Assembly (NCBI GenBank): GCA_947628885.1
Contig: CANRBO010000056.1
Location: 1-7,971, forward strand
Length of the DNA stretch: 7,971 nucleotides
Direction: 5' to 3'
From: an uncultured Clostridia bacterium
GTDB taxonomy: Bacteria > Bacillota > Clostridia > TANB77 > CAG-508
In this document: one piece after another, positions 6,105-7,971 of the stretch
Numbering within the stretch: the first letter of the stretch is position 1
Layout: each line of letters starts with the position of its first letter
Translations under genes and position numbers: made by a program
Notes under the pieces: model-generated
What the model was told of the DNA's origin: nothing
Seen by the model: only the letters and a program-made list of their open reading frames with translations
Database searches by the model: none

Positions 6105-6156
6105 ATAAATTCTTCTTTTCGTGAAAACAATATAAATGTTGCATAACTAAAATTTC

Positions 6157-6165
6157 AGAAAGGAG
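6157..6165 (+). promoter_or_regulatory. Displaced Shine-Dalgarno upstream of spoIIIAC
   Basis: AGAAAGGAG is a strong ribosome-binding sequence but ends 31 nt before the spoIIIAC ATG (6197), with no in-frame start nearer. Tiny frames fill the gap: GTG at 6169 ends with TAA at 6187-6189, which overlaps ATG 6189; that 5-codon frame in turn overlaps the spoIIIAC start. Reinitiation is possible but not shown. Confidence 0.35.
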
Positions 6166-6196
6166 TTTGTGAGAGTTAGATTCACATAATGAGAAA

Positions 6197-6391
6197 ATGG
6201 AAATAGATTTGTTATTTAAAATTGCTGCAATAGGAATATTAGTAGCAGTATTGTATCAGGTTTTAGTTAGAGCTGGAAGAGAAGACCAAGCAATGATGAC
6301 AACTTTAGCAGGACTTATTATTGTATTGTCAATGGTTATAAAGGAAGTAAGCGGATTATTTGATGTGGTAAGGACTATGTTCAATCTGTAA
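6197..6391 (+). CDS. spoIIIAC: Stage III sporulation protein AC
   Basis: Seen: 64 aa with two membrane segments (about 7-24 and 35-50) separated by a short charged loop (RAGREDQ), matching the small SpoIIIAC family in size and layout. The start MEIDLLFKIAAIG aligns with the usual N-terminus, where only a few residues precede the FKIAG-like motif, so ATG 6197 is preferred even though no good Shine-Dalgarno is adjacent. Established: SpoIIIAC is a small integral membrane component of the SpoIIIA-SpoIIQ channel complex, related to SpoIIIAD. It is followed not by the usual tight junction with spoIIIAD but by a 332-nt gap containing a repeat-bounded element. Confidence 0.93.
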   Translation: MEIDLLFKIAAIGILVAVLYQVLVRAGREDQAMMTTLAGLIIVLSMVIKEVSGLFDVVRTMFNL

Positions 6392-6451
6392 ATGCACTAT
6401 AATTAGATTACAAATTTTTATGATAGCTTTTTATAATATTTTTTTTATTAT

Positions 6452-6648
6452 AATCTTAGGAATATTATAGTTGAGCAGCAACCGCGCAGCGCCCAACCGG
6501 AGCGTTAGCGCAGGGCGAATGAAGCAAATTACATACAAGCGCCGAATGGCATTATGTAAGCTTTATGAAGTAAATTCATTGCAAAGCCATGAAGGCATAA
6601 TGGAATTTGCGACAGCAAGGTGCAAAAAACTATAATATTCTTAAGATT
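6452..6648. mobile_element. MITE-like element with 21-bp terminal inverted repeats in the spoIIIAC-spoIIIAD gap
   Basis: Seen: the left end (6452-6472, starting AATCTTAGGAATATTATAG) and right end (6628-6648) are inverted copies with 20 of 21 positions matching. The core (6473-6627) is about half G+C, unlike the AT-rich surroundings, and is rich in hairpins: CGCCC/GGGCG near 6490-6516, nested CATTATG/CATAATG (6550-6602) and GCTTTATGAA/TTCAT..AAAGC (6560-6586). No transposase is encoded; a frame of 38 codons from ATG 6519 exists but lacks support. No clear target-site duplication was found. Inference: a non-autonomous transposable element tolerated because operon transcription continues through it. 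Alternatives are a structured regulatory RNA or a processing or attenuation element. The rest of the gap (6392-6451 and 6649-6723) is AT-rich and contains a 17-nt direct repeat. Confidence 0.55.
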
Positions 6649-6690
6649 AAATATAAAATGAAAATAATTATGCAAGATTAAATATAAAAT
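6643..6690 (+). repeat. 17-nt direct repeat at the right edge of the MITE-like element
   Basis: AAGATTAAATATAAAAT occurs exactly at 6643-6659 and 6674-6690. The first copy overlaps the outer 6 nt of the right inverted repeat, so the repeat may be a trace of element insertion, slippage or a nested end. It lies just before the spoIIIAD Shine-Dalgarno (GAAGGGA, 6710-6716). Confidence 0.6.
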
Positions 6691-6723
6691 CCTAACAAAA
6701 TCTCATAAAGAAGGGAATATTAA

Positions 6724-7110
6724 ATGGATATTGTAAAGATAATTGGAGTCGGATTTATTGCATTAATAGTAATAATAATTTTAAAACAATACAGACCGGA
6801 ATTTGCAATATATGCTTCAATTATAGCTGGAATAATAATTATTCTAATGGTTACAGATACACTTTCAGGAATCATATCAATGCTCCAAGATATTGCAAAC
6901 AAAACAAATATAAATAGTGGATTTTTGCAAATATTGTTAAAGATTACAGGAATTGCCATACTGACAGAATTTGCAGTAAGTATATGTAAAGATTCCGGAG
7001 AATCAGCAATAGCTAGTAAAATAGATATAGGCGGGAAAATAGTAATTATATCAATGTCAATACCAATAATAAGAGCATTACTCGAAACAGTATTAAAAAT
7101 ATTACCTTAA
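6724..7110 (+). CDS. spoIIIAD: Stage III sporulation protein AD
   Basis: Seen: 128 aa, the normal family size, with GAAGGGA 7 nt before the ATG. It is very hydrophobic, with segments at about 4-20, 27-44 and 98-118 and a central region around 50-80 containing LLKITGIAILTEFAVSICKDSGESAIASKIDIGGKI, whose TEF..ICKDSGE..IA core is characteristic of SpoIIIAD. Established: SpoIIIAD is an integral membrane subunit of the SpoIIIA-SpoIIQ channel needed for continued forespore gene expression. It is 29 nt upstream of spoIIIAE. Because of the upstream element, its translation is unlikely to be coupled to spoIIIAC, unlike the compact arrangement in Bacillus. Confidence 0.94.
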   Translation: MDIVKIIGVGFIALIVIIILKQYRPEFAIYASIIAGIIIILMVTDTLSGIISMLQDIANKTNINSGFLQILLKITGIAILTEFAVSICKDSGESAIASKIDIGGKIVIISMSIPIIRALLETVLKILP

Positions 7111-7139
7111 ATTAATACAAAAAGGGGTTATGGTAATTA

Positions 7140-7971
7140 ATGAAAAATAAAGTTTTTATACTTATATTAATGCTCATGATATATGTACTACCAAATGTAA
7201 GCTTAGCAGCTGATTCAGAAAATGAAGAAGTAATAAGTTCACAAGAAAAATTATATGGAATAGGAACTTTTTTATCAGAAACGCAAAAATACACAGACGA
7301 TATAGACATTTCAGAAATATTTAATTCAACTATATCAGGTAATTTGGACAATACAAAAATACTCAAATACATAGTAAACATTTTAGGAAACAATCTACGA
7401 GATGCATTGAAAATGATTTCAGGGATAATTGTAGTAATAATTATCCACAGCATTTTAAAAGTAATTAGTGAAAATCTAGGAAATGAATCTGTCGCAAAAA
7501 TAGCATATTATATTCAATACATATTAATTGTAACTTTAGTAATGACGAATTTCTCAAGCATCATAACAGACATAAAAAACTCCATATTAGATTTAACAGC
7601 ATTTTCAAACACGCTGATACCACTGCTTACAACATTAATGATAGCAACAGGAAACGTTGTATCATCACATATAATAGAACCAATTTTATTGTTAGTAATA
7701 ACTTTTATAGGAAATTTTATTACAAATGTTTTAATACCAATAATACTAGTATCTACGGCACTTGGAATAGTTTCCAAAATATCTGATGAAACGCAAGTAG
7801 AAAAATTATCAAAATTTTTAAGAAAAGGCTCTGTGTGGGTATTAACAACAGTTTTAACTCTATTTTTTAGTTTAGCAACATTAGAAGGCGGAATATCAAG
7901 TGGATTAGACGGGATGACACTAAAGGCTGGAAAATCAGTAGTATCAAATGCAGTTCCAGTAGTAGGAGGAA
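7140..7971 (+). CDS. spoIIIAE: Stage III sporulation protein AE, 3'-partial
   Basis: Seen: ATG at 7140 opens a frame that stays open to the window end (277 complete codons). AAAGGGG (7121-7127) lies 12 nt upstream; a closer ATG at 7130 gives only a 6-codon frame. Residues 1-24 form a signal peptide (basic start, Leu/Ile/Met core, SLAA end with cleavage likely after Ala23 or Ala24). An acidic, soluble stretch follows to about residue 75, then several membrane segments (about 92-108, 128-142, 185-212) and the later conserved GGISSGLDGMTLKAGKS region. Established: SpoIIIAE is the large multi-pass protein of the mother-cell side of the SpoIIIA-SpoIIQ channel, usually 380-400 aa, so about one third is beyond the window, where spoIIIAF-AH would be expected. 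Confidence 0.93.
   Translation, partial: MKNKVFILILMLMIYVLPNVSLAADSENEEVISSQEKLYGIGTFLSETQKYTDDIDISEIFNSTISGNLDNTKILKYIVNILGNNLRDALKMISGIIVVIIIHSILKVISENLGNESVAKIAYYIQYILIVTLVMTNFSSIITDIKNSILDLTAFSNTLIPLLTTLMIATGNVVSSHIIEPILLLVITFIGNFITNVLIPIILVSTALGIVSKISDETQVEKLSKFLRKGSVWVLTTVLTLFFSLATLEGGISSGLDGMTLKAGKSVVSNAVPVVGG

Noticed and set aside
5543..6125. Shared 9-mer TTTCGTGAA shortly after spoIIIAA (5543) and spoIIIAB (6117)
   Set aside because: Short, with no dyad or wider similarity; probably coincidence.
6431..6453. AT-only hairpin with a T-run after spoIIIAC, considered as a terminator
   Set aside because: The stem has no G/C pairs and the T-run is in the loop rather than after the stem, so it is unlikely to terminate.
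6519..6635. 38-codon frame inside the MITE-like element (56 codons if TTG 6471 were the start)
   Set aside because: No adequate Shine-Dalgarno, no recognisable domain, and it ends inside the inverted repeat; an open frame of this size is expected in a G+C-richer core.

Overview
This 7,971-base window is AT-rich (mostly about 28-30% G+C by eye) and comes from an endospore-forming Firmicute, most likely an uncultured or gut member of the Clostridia. The right half carries the first five genes of the spoIIIA sporulation operon (AA to AE, the last cut by the window end). The standard genetic code works throughout, and Shine-Dalgarno sequences are of the Firmicute type.

Left part (1-1685, + strand): the 3' portion of a transglutaminase-like cysteine protein gene whose reading frame is open to the window edge, followed by two small genes. 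The first small gene (34 aa) overlaps the end of the transglutaminase gene and ends in an ATGA overlap with the second (74 aa). The three look like one translationally coupled unit of unknown function.

Middle (1686-4289): a predicted promoter and a duplicated Shine-Dalgarno lead into yebC (+). Convergent to it on the - strand is a gene that stands out from its surroundings. It is clearly richer in G+C and encodes a membrane-anchored, coiled-coil, Ala/Gln/Glu-repeat protein ending in a 3D (three-aspartate) cell-wall domain. It has its own strong promoter, a hairpin around its start codon and a perfect 12-bp hairpin after its stop. I read it as a horizontally acquired cassette between yebC and spoIIIA.

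Upstream of spoIIIA (4290-4641): a tandem array with a period of about 39 bp, in which each core unit repeats an ATAT / CATAYAYT pair spaced like a sigma-E promoter. After it come two short hairpins and a 10-codon leader ORF with the only good Shine-Dalgarno; its stop overlaps the spoIIIAA start (TAATG).

Right part (4642-7971, +): spoIIIAA (motor ATPase), spoIIIAB, spoIIIAC, spoIIIAD and partial spoIIIAE. Together with later SpoIIIA proteins and SpoIIQ these build the mother cell-forespore channel. The spacing is loose for this operon (59, 92, 332 and 29 nt). The 332-nt spoIIIAC-spoIIIAD gap holds a roughly 197-bp element with a G+C-rich, structured core and near-perfect 21-bp terminal inverted repeats, which looks like a MITE inserted inside the operon.

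No tRNA, rRNA or CRISPR array was seen. No recognisable defence or secondary-metabolism system was found. The most notable signals are the intra-operon MITE-like element, the iterated promoter-like array, the leader ORF of spoIIIAA and the foreign-looking 3D-domain cassette.
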